A program made the position numbers and the translations under genes. From Cordia subcordata (taxonomy: Eukaryota; Streptophyta; Magnoliopsida; Boraginales; Cordiaceae), in the NCBI GenBank assembly GCA_028554755.1, contig JAPTOF010000001.1, forward strand, positions 9,219,001-9,283,000: a stretch of 64,000 bases of DNA, written 5' to 3'. How positions within the stretch are numbered: the first letter of the stretch is position 1; the number at the start of each line of letters is the position of its first letter. This document shows positions 1-14,800 of this stretch, piece by piece. The notes beneath the pieces are model-generated. The model saw only the letters and a list, made by a program, of their open reading frames with translations, had not been told where the DNA came from and did not search any database.

Positions 1-3000
1 ACCACTAGCTTTTGATTCTATCAGGACTACTATTAGAGTTAGACTTGAACCAGTTACTGTTTCTGAATTAACAAGTCTTCTTCTCAATGAAGAATTGAAT
101 TTGTCTTTTACCAACAAACTGACCATCACTGATACTGCAACTACTTCTAACACAGCTGAGCTTCAATCTACCCTTTACACTTCTACCTACAATCAAAGAG
201 GTAGGGGTAGAGCAAGGGCTGGGAATAATCAAAAGGGAAGAGGTCATAGAGGTCAAGGTAGAGGTGTTCAGCCTTCTAAACCACCTCAGAACTCTTCTCA
301 GTCTTCTACACTAACTTAGCTAGTGTGCCAAATTTGTGGTAAGCCAAATCACAATGCTCTCCAGTGTTGGCATAGGCTTGACACAGAAAATTATTACTAT
401 GTGGATCCAGATCAGTCAGCTTTCACTGCTCAGACATCAACTGCACCCTCATCTTCTTCTCAGTCCACCTGGATATTGGACTCTGGTGCTACAAGTCATG
501 TTACTCATGACTTTAATCAATTGCAAACTAGTCAGCCTTATCTAGGAACAGCTACTGTGGCTGTGGGTAATGGAGCAAATCTACCAATTCAAAACACTGG
601 AACTGGTATATTAACTACTAAATCTGCTCAATTCCATATGTCAAATGTTCTTTATGTTCCTTCTATTTCTTCTAATCTTCTTTCAGTTCATCAATTGACA
701 AAGGAAAATAACTGTACTGTGATTTTTAACTCTCAGGAGGTGGTTATCTTGGACAATCAATCAAGTTTGGTGATGTTCAAGGGCCCCTGTGAGAAAGGCT
801 TGTATCCTCTTCCTTCCAGCCTATCTTTTCCATCCAGTTCAGTTCAGAGTTTCTCTTTAACTGCTTTCCATTGTGTCTGCACCAATAATGATTTCACAGA
901 GAACAGAGTTTGGCACCTTAGATTGGGACATCCTTCTAGGCATATTTCTATTGTTGTTTCCTCTCATATCAATAGGCAGCTAGATTTCTTTACTGAGAAC
1001 TGTACTGATTGTGTTGTAACAAAGGCACACAAATTGTCCTTTTCTAGTTCCTGTACTAAGACATCAAAGGCTTTTGACTTGATACATTCAGATGTATGGG
1101 GTCCATCCCCTGTGGAATCTTGTATGCAGTAAAAATATTACCTTATCTTCCTAGATGACTTTACAAAGTTTACATGGATTTATCCTCTCAAACAAAAGTC
1201 AGATGTCTATGATGTATCTGTTAGCTTTCATGCTTTCATACAAACACAATTTCAAGCTAACATCAAGATACTAAGATCTGATAATGGTGGAGAGTATACC
1301 TCTCATAGACTGAAACTCAAACTGCAGCAACTTGGTATTCTCCATCAAACTTCCTGTCCACACACCCCAGAACAAAATGGGAAGGTGGAAAGGAAACATC
1401 TTCATCTAATTGAAACTACGCTTGCTCTGCTCACTCATAGCAAAATGCCTACAAAATATTGGCTAGAAGCTTTAGCTACTGCCAATTATCTTATCAATAG
1501 GTTGCCCTCGTCAAACTTTTAGGATAAATCCCCTTTTGAAATGCTATACAACACTTTACCAGATTACAGTTCTCTAAAAGTTTTTGGTTGCCTATGCTAT
1601 CCTTGGCTGAGACCTTACACTTCTCATAAATTAGAACATAGGTCTAAAGCTTGTGTTTTCCTAGGGTATTCATCCACTGTTAAGGGATTTAGATGCTTGG
1701 ATTTGCAATCAAATAAAATATACATGTCCAGGCATGTAAAATTTGTGGAAAATACTTTTCCCTTTGCTGCATATTCTTCATCTTCACCTGTACCCACTGT
1801 GGAACAATTCTGTTCTCTTAGTAGTATCTCAGGTCCTTCTTTAGTGCCTGTCATGCAGGATCAGTTTGTTCCTTCAGCAATTTCTACTATACCATCTGTT
1901 GATTCTATTGCTTCAGGTCCTCCTATAATCACTACACAGTCTGAACAAGTGGAGCCCAATTCCGCCCCTTCCTCCCTAGGTCAGGGCTCATCATCTTCAG
2001 GTTCCGCCTCTGCAAATTCTCCTCATCCTGTTAATGTACAGTCTGAACAAGTGGAGCCCAATTTTGCCTCCTCATCCCTAGGTCAGGGCTCATCATCTTC
2101 AGGTTCCATCACTACAAATCCTCCTCATCATGGTAATGTTCATCCTATGCTGACCAGATCCAAAACAGGTTCCTTATCTCCTCCATTATATCAACTAAAC
2201 TCTCTCATTCTCCAACCCATTGACACAGAACCTGAAACCTACAAACAGGCCTCTAAGTTTGCTTGTTGGACTCAGGTTATGCAAGAAGAGTTTGATGCAT
2301 TGCAAAAGCAACAAACTTGGGTTTTGGTGCCACTACCATCTGACAAACAAGCTATAGGCTGCAAGTGGGTCTATAGAATTAAGAATCATGCAAATGGCAC
2401 TATTGCAAGATACAAGGCCAGGTTAGTGGCCAAAGGTTTTCACGAAGAACAGGGATTAGACTATGCAGAAACTTTCAGTCCTGTGGTGAAAACACCTACT
2501 ATAAGAATTGTTTTAAGTCTAGCATTGCATTTTGGGTGGTCAATACATCAGCTAGATGTGTCAAATGCTTTTCTCCATGGAGACCTTGAAGAAACAATCT
2601 ATATGGAGCAACCTCAGGGTTTCAAAGATCCACATAGGCCTGATTATGTATGCAGATTACAAAAATCTCTTTATGGTTTGAAACAGGCACCTAGAGCCTG
2701 GTATTCTAAGCTTTCTTCCTTCCTGAGTCTCAAGGGTTTGTCACTACTCCTGCTGATCATTCTTTGTTTATTCAGAAGACTCCAACACATACACTCATAT
2801 TATTAGTGTATGTAGATGATATAATTCTCACTGGCTCTTCTACTACAGCAATCACACAAATGATATCCAATATGAGGTCTGCTTTTGGCATGAAGTATTT
2901 GGGACCTTTATCATACTTCCTAGGAATTGAGGTTCAGGAAAGTAGTGGTGGACTCACTTTGTATCAAGCAAAATATGCTAAGGAACTTCTTAAGAAGGCA

Positions 3001-3725
3001 GGTTTAAATGATTGTCACTCTGCTCCAACACCTTCACTTTCTAAATATACTGCTTCTCAATCTAATGGTGATCAACTGTTTGACAATCCAACTCACTTTA
3101 GAAGCATAGTTGGGGCACTTCAGTATCTTACCATTACTAGGCCAGATATACAATACGCAGTAAACACTATCTGTCAGAAAATGCATTATCCTACACTTGC
3201 AGATTATGCCTTCTTAAAAAGGGTGCTAAGGTATATTAAAGGCACTTTGAATAAAGGTTTGTTGTTCACACCATGCTCACTAGATCTACAAGCCTTTTCT
3301 GACAGTGACTGGGCTAGTGATGTTACAGATAGAAAGTCAACTACTGGTTATTGTATTTTTCTAGGATCAAATCTTATTTCATTGTGTTCTAAGAAATAGC
3401 CTATAATAGCAAATCTTCTACAGAAGCAGAATATAGGGCTCTCTCTTAAACTGCTATTGAACTGGCTTGGCTGACTCATATACTCAAGGCATTGCAGATT
3501 CCCGTCAACACTCCAACTCTACACTGTGACAACATTTCAGCTATGGCCCTTGCTTCTAATCCTGTATTTCATGCAAGAACCAAGCATATAGAGTTGGACT
3601 ACCACTATATTAGAGAGCAAGTCATGGCTAAGAAGATTCACATAAGTTATTTACCATCTGCAAAGCAAATTGCAGACTTATTCACTAAGGCTTTGCCAAA
3701 CTGCTCAGTTTACCTATCTCACTAA
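1..3725 (+). pseudogene. copia gag-pol polyprotein, broken reading frame
   Basis: One ancestral gag-pol frame is interrupted by stops and frame changes. In-frame stops are TAG at 317-319 (just before the zinc knuckle), TAG at 1520-1522 (integrase), TAG at 3397-3399 and TAA at 3447-3449 (both in RNase H). Frame shifts are apparent near 1125 (integrase) and near 2740-2760 (RT, shortly before the YVDD box). The four stops fall where relatives commonly have Gln, so each can be explained by one C-to-T change. The copy cannot make a full polyprotein and could move only with help in trans. Confidence 0.9.
1937..2140 (+). repeat. 102-bp tandem duplication in copia linker
   Basis: Two adjacent copies with a 102-bp period start at 1937 and 2039, each opening with CAGTCTGAACAAGTGGAGCC. 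They lie in the Ser/Pro-rich linker between integrase and RT. The period is a multiple of three, so the duplication adds 34 codons without changing frame. The copies differ at several positions. Confidence 0.85.
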
Positions 3726-3772
3726 CAAGCTTCCCCTGGTTGTTTCCCAACCCAGCTCGGCTTGAGGGGGGC

Positions 3773-3993
3773 TGTTAGTGTACAGAGTTTAGCTTTGTTA
3801 TTAATTCTGTTATGTTTCTGTTATATGTTGTTAGTTAGTTACTGTACTGACAGCTAAGAGAGGTGGTTAGATATTTGTAACTAACTCTTGTAAATGAAAG
3901 GTATTCTCTATAAATACCTAATCTAATGTACATATCAGGGTACAAGTAATGATAGATATTTTCATTAGAATTCTCTCTGTTCAATACTCAACA
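3773..3993 (+). repeat. 3' LTR of the left copia element
   Basis: The 221-bp LTR begins TGTTAG directly after a G-rich polypurine tract and ends CTCAACA, giving TGTT...AACA inverted ends. It contains a TATA-like CTATAAATA at about 3909 followed by the presumed R/U5 region. The 5-bp target copy would be GAACT at 3994-3998, but the left copy is outside the window so this cannot be checked here. The right end was placed by the AACA terminus alone. Confidence 0.75.
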
Positions 3994-4800
3994 GAACTCC
4001 ATTGGGGGCGGGGAGTTGGGCTTTTAAAATAAGAAAGGAAGGAAAAAAACTGTTCGTGATCTGTAAGTTCAATTTTTCCCTGTTGTTTTCCACGTTCATC
4101 TATTGTTCTTTGTCTGAGGTCACATCAAAATAAGAATTCCTGTATCAGCCCACCTACTTGGCCATGTCAGATGGCAAAGGGAAAGATTATCCTATTAGTT
4201 TCTTTCTCAGATGTATTCCCCTTTGACCTTGTACGCTACCAATTATTGTTTGGTCAATCATTATATTCCTCCTTGTGCAAGATTTTCTGCCTTGAAGGGG
4301 AAAAATATTAGCCTTTGAACTGTGAAAAGGCTCATAATTCCTTCAATTATAGCTTGAGCACCTACTATTTTAGTTTAATTAAGTTGCTCATACGTCATTT
4401 TTAGTTATTATCATTCACCAGTCCAATTAGTTTTAAGCAGTTGTGCTTTCCTTTTTCCATTTGGGAAGTGGGTGTATATAATACTTACAGCAAACTACTG
4501 ATAATTATATCATGATCTTGGTTTCTTGGGGGTCAGAAACTCCATTCCATGGTTCTCTTGTCACCTCTCTTCGGTGCACGGTTCACCAGGTTTCACTGCT
4601 GGATAGGCAATAGTATTATATTATCAGCACCTATGCCTTTAATCTACTTCATTATCACATGGCATCTCTTGTCGGTTAAAAATTGCTCTCTCTCTCTCTC
4701 TCTCTTTTTTTGGTTGTACATTCGTGCTTGCTTCTGATTTCATCGTTACACTGATAATAGAAAACAATATGGTTCTTGCTTAATCTTGTCGCACATACAG
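3994..4800 (+). other. Presumed intron of the aminotransferase gene; no exon seen
   Basis: Between the copia LTR and the first visible exon I see no coding segment matching the aminotransferase region that should precede that exon (the part carrying the PLP-binding lysine). A CT microsatellite lies at about 4686-4706. The acceptor is the CAG at 4798-4800. The stretch reads as AT-rich intron sequence. Confidence 0.6.
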
Positions 4801-6695
<1,895 letters not shown>

Positions 6696-7127
6696 ATCTG
6701 TCGTGCACATTCTTCCTGCTCTGCACTACAGTAAGCCGTTAAGCCTCATGTAGCCAGTTTAGTAGTAAGAATTCTTGGAGGGTTGTGACTTTTTGTTGTA
6801 ATAATCATCAGCTCCATGCTTCGGGAGATATACAGAATTTCCGGAGTCCAAATAAGTGATGTAATGAAAACTCTCTTTCCTTTTCTGGAAGTCTCATGTA
6901 GTCACTGAGAGAGCGGGGGGGTTTTCTGAAACTTGCTTGTTTAATTTATTCATTTATAACATTTAACGTTTTCTATTAGTCAGGAATAAATCAAGCAGAG
7001 GTTTATGAATACATCAAGTATAAGTGCAATATGTTTTATGAATACATGACAATGCTCCTCTTGTATGGTTATATTCTGCTTGGCATGCAGTAGAAAAGAT
7101 TTAGCTGCCAGTCTTGTCCGAAACCGT

Positions 7128-7327
7128 GGGTTCGTTTGGATTGATTTTTTTTTTTTATTAATTTTTTAGGAAAAAGAATTTGCAACAAGTATTTGCTTAG
7201 TGGTTTTTATTTTTAAGAAAAAAAAGTTGAAACTTTGAAAATAAATTAAAATTGAGTTTTTTTTTTTCCCCAAAAGTCAGAAATTTAAGCTACTTAATTT
7301 TTTTTAGAAGTCAATGGAAGTGGACCC
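7128..7327. mobile_element. MITE-like element, degenerate
   Basis: It starts GGGTTCGTTTGGATTGA and ends with the roughly matching inverse (read inward, GGGTCCACTTCCATTGA), with an A/T-rich interior full of T runs. The ends resemble those of the better preserved elements at 22142 and 32930. No clear target duplication is visible, so the boundaries are tentative. Confidence 0.35.
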
Positions 7328-7499
7328 TCTATTTTCCAAGTTATTTACCTTTAAGCCGATCGCTGGCTGCTCTGCACATGTTAAATGAAAAGAAAAACGA
7401 AAAATGGAATAAATATGTTTTTTTTGGTCGAAGATTGAATGGAGTAATTGGTAACATCCCTTTGATGATGTTGTACTAGTTAAAATATTTCATTTCAAT

Positions 7500-7618
7500 C
7501 TGGGATTAGAGCTAGTTTAAATGGTTGAGACTGTCTCTACTTAAATGTGAAGTTTTGGATTCAAATCTTATAGGGACGGGATTGGATTTAAAGATAGGGT
7601 GTGTGTTAAAAAAAAAAA
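7500..7618 (+). mobile_element. tRNA-derived SINE with perfect target-site duplication
   Basis: The 119-bp body has a Pol III A-box-like TAGTTTAAATGGTTGAG near 7513 and a B-box-like GGATTCAAATC near 7557, and ends in an A-rich tail. It is flanked by perfect 11-bp direct repeats TTCATTTCAAT at 7489-7499 and 7619-7629, the mark of LINE-machinery retroposition. The A and B boxes are diverged but have the usual order and spacing. Confidence 0.75.
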
Positions 7619-8370
7619 TTCATTTCAATGTTCTGGTGTGGGTTCTTTGTAAAATGCTCACCTAAGGGTGAAATAGCAAATAAAGGAATACCAATACTAT
7701 CCAAACCCAGAGAAATTGTCACGAAACTAGTGCGGCAAAACTGAATTTCTGAGTTCATATTGTGCAAAAAAACGAGTCCATCCCTAACAAACTGAATAAT
7801 TAACAGATGACTATAGTGATTTAATGAGATGTAGCACGGCAAAAGGTACAATCTTTTTTTTTTTGTTTTCATCGAGCAAAAGTGCAGATCTGCGATAGTG
7901 CAGATTGCTTAGTCAATTTTGGCTTGTATCACTCTTAAAAATACTATAAGTTGAAATAATCATCAAATGCACTTCAAATTCTACTGAAGAAAGACTCGAA
8001 GGATGCAATCTTTCGATTCATTTCTACGTATTCTAACTTTGCCTCTATGAACCAAAAAAACCAAATACATATAAAAACTTATACTTCTATCAAAGACAAT
8101 AATGAAATCTTTTCTCAAAGTTCTAACTTTTTTTGATGCAAAATCAAATAAGTTTTCCAGAAATAATGTACATTTTTCAAAGAAAAAAATAACAGACTCT
8201 AATGAAGTGTATTATGCTTCAACGCGACCCAACTAGCCCCCTAGCCCAGCTGCAGGTCCACAGACAACCAACCAAAACTACTATACCAAATGCTAAATAT
8301 TTTGTGCAAGTACAAGACAAATTTGGTCTATTACATCCAGCCAAAAAAAAAAAAAAAATCAATCTTGTCC

Positions 8371-8538
8371 AGGGCTCATTTTGATTGGTTTTTTCTCTGA
8401 AGTACTTAAACGACTTTTGTAAAAAGTGATTTTTTGAAAACTTACAATTCTGGCTTGTGGGGAAAAAAAAAACCGCACTTAAATTTTTTTCAAACTTTTA
8501 ACTTTTTGATTAAAAAAAAAACTAATCCAAATAGGCCC
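8371..8538. mobile_element. MITE-like element, related to the 22-kb and 33-kb copies
   Basis: The left end reads GGGCTCATTTTGATTGG and the right end read inward is GGGCCTATTTGGATTAG, both followed by T runs. This matches the terminal design of the MITEs at 22142-22350 and 32930-33149. The target duplication is not evident. It lies about 300 bp beyond the MYB3R stop codon, possibly in its 3' UTR. Confidence 0.5.
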
Positions 8539-8832
8539 TAAACCACCTATTCTATTAACCAAAATAGTTTGCGGAAAGGATGAAAACCTTAAATATATAT
8601 ATATCCTCCGTCATGCTATATTTACAAACCAAGGAGAAAGATATCCTCATTCATGTAGAATTAGAAAAGTTCTTGTGCGCATAGTTACAGTTTCCACAAA
8701 AAAATAATGAAATAGAAGTCTTCAATAATAATGACTCAAAATCCACATTGTCTAGACAACAATTAAATAAAATAACTATAACTAAAATACACATATGTAT
8801 ATAACCTCTCATATGTTACACAAAAGACCTCT

Positions 8833-11800
8833 CTACCTGCAACCTTTCAAGAGATAGGAGGACGGACTAGAAAAACTCATAGCATTTGTTAGCTTTCCAG
8901 TTTCTGTTCCTTTCCCAGGTGTTCCACAATCGCTAAAATCGAGCATGCGCCTTTCAGCCTGCAAATTTTTCCATACAACTGGTCAATATATATGATGAGG
9001 CAAATCAATATAAGGACGATGATTAAGAGTTCTATGAACTATTTATTGAAAGAGAAGAATATATTACCGGTTATCACACAACTAAATTTGTCCTTCAGGC
9101 ATCAGTAGAGAAAAACATAGTCAGTCAGTCATTGAAGATGGCAAATAGTTCCACATTTCAACGTGCAACATATTGCTCTTAGATGTAGGTGTATAAGCTC
9201 AAGCTTAAACATCATTTTCTTTGGGTTAGATTAGTTTTGCGAGCATATTAGGAGAAAAGGTTAATCAAAAGAACTTTAGTTTCTTCCCAGAACCAGCAAC
9301 TCTAGTATACCAATCCATATCTGAATATAGAGGTGCCAAGCATTCATGTGACAATTCTTAATAAGTCTCTGGGAGAAGTTGTCACAATTCGTAGCGAAAC
9401 GAAGAAAACATTTGAATAGAATATACTAAAGCCTCGGGGATGGTGGCATGTCAAGTGTTCCTAGGTATTGAACAAGTGGATTTTGATATTTATCTACACA
9501 CAAATGTTTCAAATACAGAGCAAACAGATTTTATAGCTATATAAGGTAATAGTATTTATGTCTGTTCATTCATACCATAGCACTAGAAGCCAAGACCGAA
9601 TGCTGCTCTGGCTGACATTTCGAAATCTCATTATACTCTCTGTCTGCCTCTTGGTTCTTGGAACATTTCTTCTTTAGTAATGTTTCCGGAGTTTCATCTC
9701 CCAGAACCTCCTGAGCATTTGCAAATGCAGAAGCAGTCTGTTCACTTAACTGTTTCATCAACCCAAGAGCATCATAGCTTTGGTCACCTGGACTTAAGAA
9801 ATGCCCAAATTCCTGCAAAATGTCCAAAAACTTTCAAGTAGAGAAAGAAAATAAATATACCAGATATTCATATATATATTTCAATGAATTACCTCCATTG
9901 TTACATCAGCATCAACCCTTGAGCCAAGCAGGTAAGAGTTCATGAACCAGGGCGATTTCCAAGCAGAAGGAGATTCAATACTTCTTTTAAAAGGTGTATC
10001 AACAAATCTAGAAGCAAAAGAGTTAGTAAGAATAGCAAAACAGGAAATGAGAACAGCCATCAGGTGGCCACTAATATTGTAACCAAAGGACATAACACAA
10101 AGGATCCGAAGTTATGATCAATCTTACATGCTTAAGTTTTCTACACCAAGACCATCTCTTGAAATTCCAACTTTGTTCACCACAGGAGTTGATGAAGAAG
10201 CCGAATAGACAGATTTAGTTATGGCTAAATTATTTTCATCCTTCTTATCAGGTATTAGTGGAGAGCAAACAGAGAGACAGGGGATCTCAGATGAAGATGA
10301 AACGACATTTGTTGCAGCTTCTAGTCTCCTAGAGTACTGGTTTCCCAGAGTCCTCACACTTAGACCAAGAGGTCTGTCACCCTTTATCCCAAAACGATCT
10401 GGAGAGAAAAATGTTAAGCTGTCCATGCTGTGTTCAATAAGAGTACCAGAAGCCTGGTTTACCTGAAAATCAGGTGGGAAGAAAAAGTTAAAATAAACAG
10501 AATCCAAGTTTTCAATAGAAAGAAAAACAGGAATAGCTGGAAATCTCTGAACTGTTGTTTCCACTTGTTGAGTGAGGAGCAGATTTCAAATCACAAGCAC
10601 AAGTATTTTACTTTATTTCAACAAAAAAAAAAAATTATATCATAAGGAGTTGCATTTATAGTCCAAAAAGTTGGAAGTCAAATTTGACTTTTACCTGCTA
10701 AGAAAACAAATGCTAACAAGGAATTTAAGGAAAACGGATTCTGGTGGCAAATGTATAGATCTTACTCTCTGGTGGGTACTAGACATGCTGCCCATGTTCT
10801 TTCTTTCTAGGTCATAGTGGGGGGAAAATTAAAGAAAATTCTACACCAGATTTTCCTCCTATGATTTCCAAGTTTAGGAACAATTTTGCCATCAGTCATT
10901 ATCCCCAAAGGTTCACCTGCCCTAAGCAAACAGCAAAAGCAGTAGAGAGACACCAGCAAAGAAGGAAGAAGTTCAGAGCAGCAAGTGATCAAATCATTTT
11001 ATGGAACTTTTGGCAATAACCTCCTTGCTGAAGTAATTCAGAAAGACTTGGCAAGATCACCCACCCTCCCGCAAAAGAACAAAAGAATAAATGAACCAGC
11101 CTTTTCTGGATTACACTCATACGCAAAAGAGAGAAAATAAATGAAAATAAACTTACAATTTCAGCAGCATCATTGCCTTCAATCTCAGACTTACTGTTGT
11201 TGACTTCCTTTTCAGTTCCAAGTTCTATGTTATCAATCTGTTGCTTTATCTCACAATGGGGAGCACTGATCTCAACATCATTAGTTAGAAGTTTGCAATC
11301 TGAAAATGTATTGCCTTTGGTGCCTTGTACATCCTCCTTTTCACCCTTTCCGAGATCGGGATTTATATTCTCTTTATCTTCAGTAGAATCCCCAGTATTT
11401 CTATGTTCATTTGACGATGGGAACACTCCTACTGCTTTGTCATTTCCAACCTCGTCAAACATAACGTCTAAACGAGAAAATTCTCTGCTCAAGTTATAGA
11501 ATGACTCCTGGTTCAGATCACTTTCAAGCTTCTTTTCACTTCTCTTTTCTGATAGAGGGGACACCAAATCACGATTCCGTTTCTTCAATATAGATGGCGT
11601 GCACAAGTAGGACTTGGCAGCACTTTTCAGAACAGCATCTGGGCTTTTCTCCCCTGATGGTGAGTCCCACAACCTATTGATAGATGTCCAGAATTGACGG
11701 GTACCAAGAGGGCTGTACTCCTGCAGCATATCTGTTCCAGACTGTATAAGATCACAACTCATAAATGGGATCTCCAAGCTTGGAAAACGAGGTGGTTCAT

Positions 11801-14800
11801 AACATAAAGCTCCTGAATCTTTCTGTTTGTCTTGACAAACTGGACCTTTTTCTGCAGGAGTTTGAACATCATGTGATGGTGCAGAGCAGAAATCACTGAC
11901 TGCAACCAGTTTGGAGGTATCATTAGCATGGGGCATTTTCTCCTTGATTCCATCATTACGAGGAGAACTGTCAGACTCATTTAGACAGATAAAGGCATCT
12001 TCTCTATCTGGAAGAGACTCCTGTTCTTGATTTGCATTAAAGGTATCATTAAATTGGTTAGGGCTAATACCAAAGATAAGTGAACCATCATGAGAAGGGA
12101 GTTGTGGTGTAACAGAAGGCTGTTGAGGATATGAAGTTGCCAACATATCAGTGTTCATTGAATAGTAAGACTGTGAAGCAAAAGTGCCATCTTCACGGAT
12201 CTGATAGTTTGAAAGTAAAGGATCTGCATTTCCATCAACCCCGTTTGCATCAATTCCTGAAGGGAAAGATTCATCCATAACAATACCAGTACTTAAACAA
12301 AATGAACCTTGTAACGGGAAGGGTATTGTTTGATGGCTGTCACTACCATTCAAATATTGCATGAATTGCTCCAGTGACTCTTGTGCAAGATCCTGCGATG
12401 TCATTTTAATTAGTTCACTTGGATTCGTCTGCCAATCATTGCCCATGGAAGTTTCCCACTCATGTGTGAAGTTATTTTTGATGAACACAGATGAGCCACC
12501 TAATTCATCAGGCACATCTGATTTGGTGAAAGCAACCTCTTGAAGGGCTGTAAGATAATTTTCAGAACATGATGCTGGACTGCAGCTTGGATCCTTTTTA
12601 CTACTCGATTCTTCAGCTGTTCTGCAATCATCTCTTGTCTGCACAACTGCATTACCCATATCACTTGTAGATTGTGAACAACCAACCAACGTTGAACCTT
12701 GACTGGATTCTGAAACCTCCTCCAGTTCTGCTCCATCTTTAGGAGCGCAGTCATCTTCACTACACTGTTTTACTTTCGAAGAGGACAAAGCATTAGACTG
12801 GTTAGGATAGGGTAGAAGAGGTAGGCCTTGAAACTGCTGAAGTAAGCCCGACGCCAAATATTGATCCAATTTCTTTTTGACAGAACTATTCCAATGATTT
12901 TTTATTGCATTGTCTGTCCTGAAATTGCAGAGATACTTCAGAACTGAAGAAAGAGAATTCTAAAGATAAAAAAACATTATTTGTAATCTTTTGGAGTAAT
13001 AACTAAAAGGGATAATAGCATGTTTAATAGATGTACGAAACAGTGAATACAAGATAATCTCTCATTCTTCAGTTATTGGCATGAACATACCTTCCAGGCA
13101 AGAACTTAGTTAGCTCTGCCCACTTATTTCCATAAATTTGATGGGCCCGAATCAAGGCTAGTTCTTCCTCTTGTGTCCAAGCTTCTTTATTTATCGCAGG
13201 ATTTAAATGATTGTGCCACCTAAACAGTAAACATTAACAACAGATAAAACTTGCCAACAATTGCGAGCTCTTGAAATCATTTCAACCATACGTGACATTG
13301 ATGATCATCAGACATATAATATTTTCATTCAGGACATTGCATCGTATTCGAAGGGGAAATCCATGACTTATAGTCAACATTTATCTCCCTGCATCTCTAT
13401 TGGATTGATTGGAGACACAAGGATAGATAGACATCTAAAGTCATAAGCTATACTGTTTGAAAGACGCTCCTGCCAAGAATGACAGAGGCCTTCACAAGCA
13501 GGGAATAGTACAGCAATTAGTTACATGGCAACTCAAAAAAAGAGCTGGCATGTCAAGTTTGTGTGCTTTTGAATGATGTCAGAATCAACAAGGTCACAGA
13601 TTGAAAAACAATTAATATCATGAGTTTTAGCAGCGAGGACATGTCTTCCTTCTTGATCTCAAATTGAGAACACCCCCCCCTGGCGGGTGGCCCAACTGGG
13701 CATGGCTAAAGGAGGGCAAAGAAATTAGCAACGAATTGGGAAAAGGCAAAATGATCCAAATTGAGAAATCATGTACAGAAGGCTCTAGAACTTTGATTGA
13801 CAATATGAATGGACAGGTGATAACATATGTATATAGAATAGGCTGTATATGTAAATAAAGGTAGTCACAGCCAGCTGGAATAGTTAGTGGCACAGCTGGT
13901 AGTTATAGGAGGTTAGGTTGGTTAGTGATTCCATCCTCTAACTCTATAAATACCTAGTGTGTACAATCATTCCATGATCACAGAACAGATATTTTCTCTC
14001 TCACTCTCTCTCTCTCTTTTGTCAACACGAAAGTAGCCCAAATGCATGCATCTATCAAGTTAAATAATTGTGAGACGAGGTCTCTCTGATGACAAGAGAG
14101 CACTGTGGATTTACAAAGAAACCAGATAAAGGAAGCAGTTTGTTTCCTATGTCTTCTCAAATGCTAGAGCAGTGCGCCTCAATGTTTGCGTTTAAGTACG
14201 TAATATCAATTTGAGGAGACAAGACATAAACCAGGCAGATACATGAGATACTTGAATTGGCAAAGTTTACTTGCATGGCCTAAAAGAACAAATAAAAACA
14301 CCCAAAAACGAGAATCATGAAACAAGCATATAAACTACTTTGCATCTAAAAACTAGTAGATTCCTTTACAGAAGCATGAAAACAATCTAACGGAATAAAA
14401 GATATGCAGAATGGAGTTTAATATCAATATGAACAGCCTGTCTCCAGATACTAAGCCCTCCTGGAAAGACCCAGGGAAAACAAAAATTACAGCAAACATT
14501 TAAAACGCCTACACTTGGTCTCCATGCTTACCTTTCTCGACATTGCTTTCCAATCCGTCCAGGTAGATGCTGTGCAATAGTCGACCATTTTTTTGGTCCA
14601 AACTTCTCCACCAATTGAATTATTACCTCATCCTCCTGTTACATGCCAAATGTTAGTTTGTCAGGCTATCTGACACCACTAGCGGGGGAAGATCTACGAA
14701 GAACTAATACATGAAGTTCCCTACTTCTTTAGACCAGGGGCCTTTGATAAGTTCTGGATTGAGAACCTTTTGCCACCGGTGCAAGCATTGTACATCTGTC

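Larger units (their letters stand above)
1..3993 (+). mobile_element. Ty1/copia LTR retrotransposon, 5' truncated by window edge
   Basis: The element enters from the left edge inside gag and ends in a 3' LTR at 3773-3993. Domain order is that of Ty1/copia: gag tail with an RG-rich stretch (about 200-270), CCHC zinc knuckle (about 326-370), aspartic protease with DSGATSH (about 478), GAG-pre-integrase and integrase (about 900-1500), reverse transcriptase (about 2240-2960, YVDD at about 2809) and RNase H (about 3290-3720). Integrase preceding RT distinguishes copia from gypsy. The PPT is the purine run ending at 3771. The 5' LTR and primer-binding site are outside the window. It runs in the same direction as the downstream aminotransferase exons and probably sits in an intron of that gene. 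Confidence 0.93.
6696..8832. other. Convergent intergenic region
   Basis: This separates two tail-to-tail genes: aminotransferase stop at 6695 (+) and MYB3R stop at 8833 (-). The first 200-300 bp are probably aminotransferase 3' UTR. The rest holds a MITE-like element (7128-7327), a SINE (7500-7618) and another MITE-like element (8371-8538), plus AT-rich sequence with A/T runs. No gene is supported; short ORFs here have low-complexity translations. Confidence 0.7.

Noticed and set aside
9881..10093. Possible separate small gene at the MYB3R 3' end
   Set aside because: The segment is MYB3R exon 9 plus intron sequence; the spliced reading frame accounts for it.
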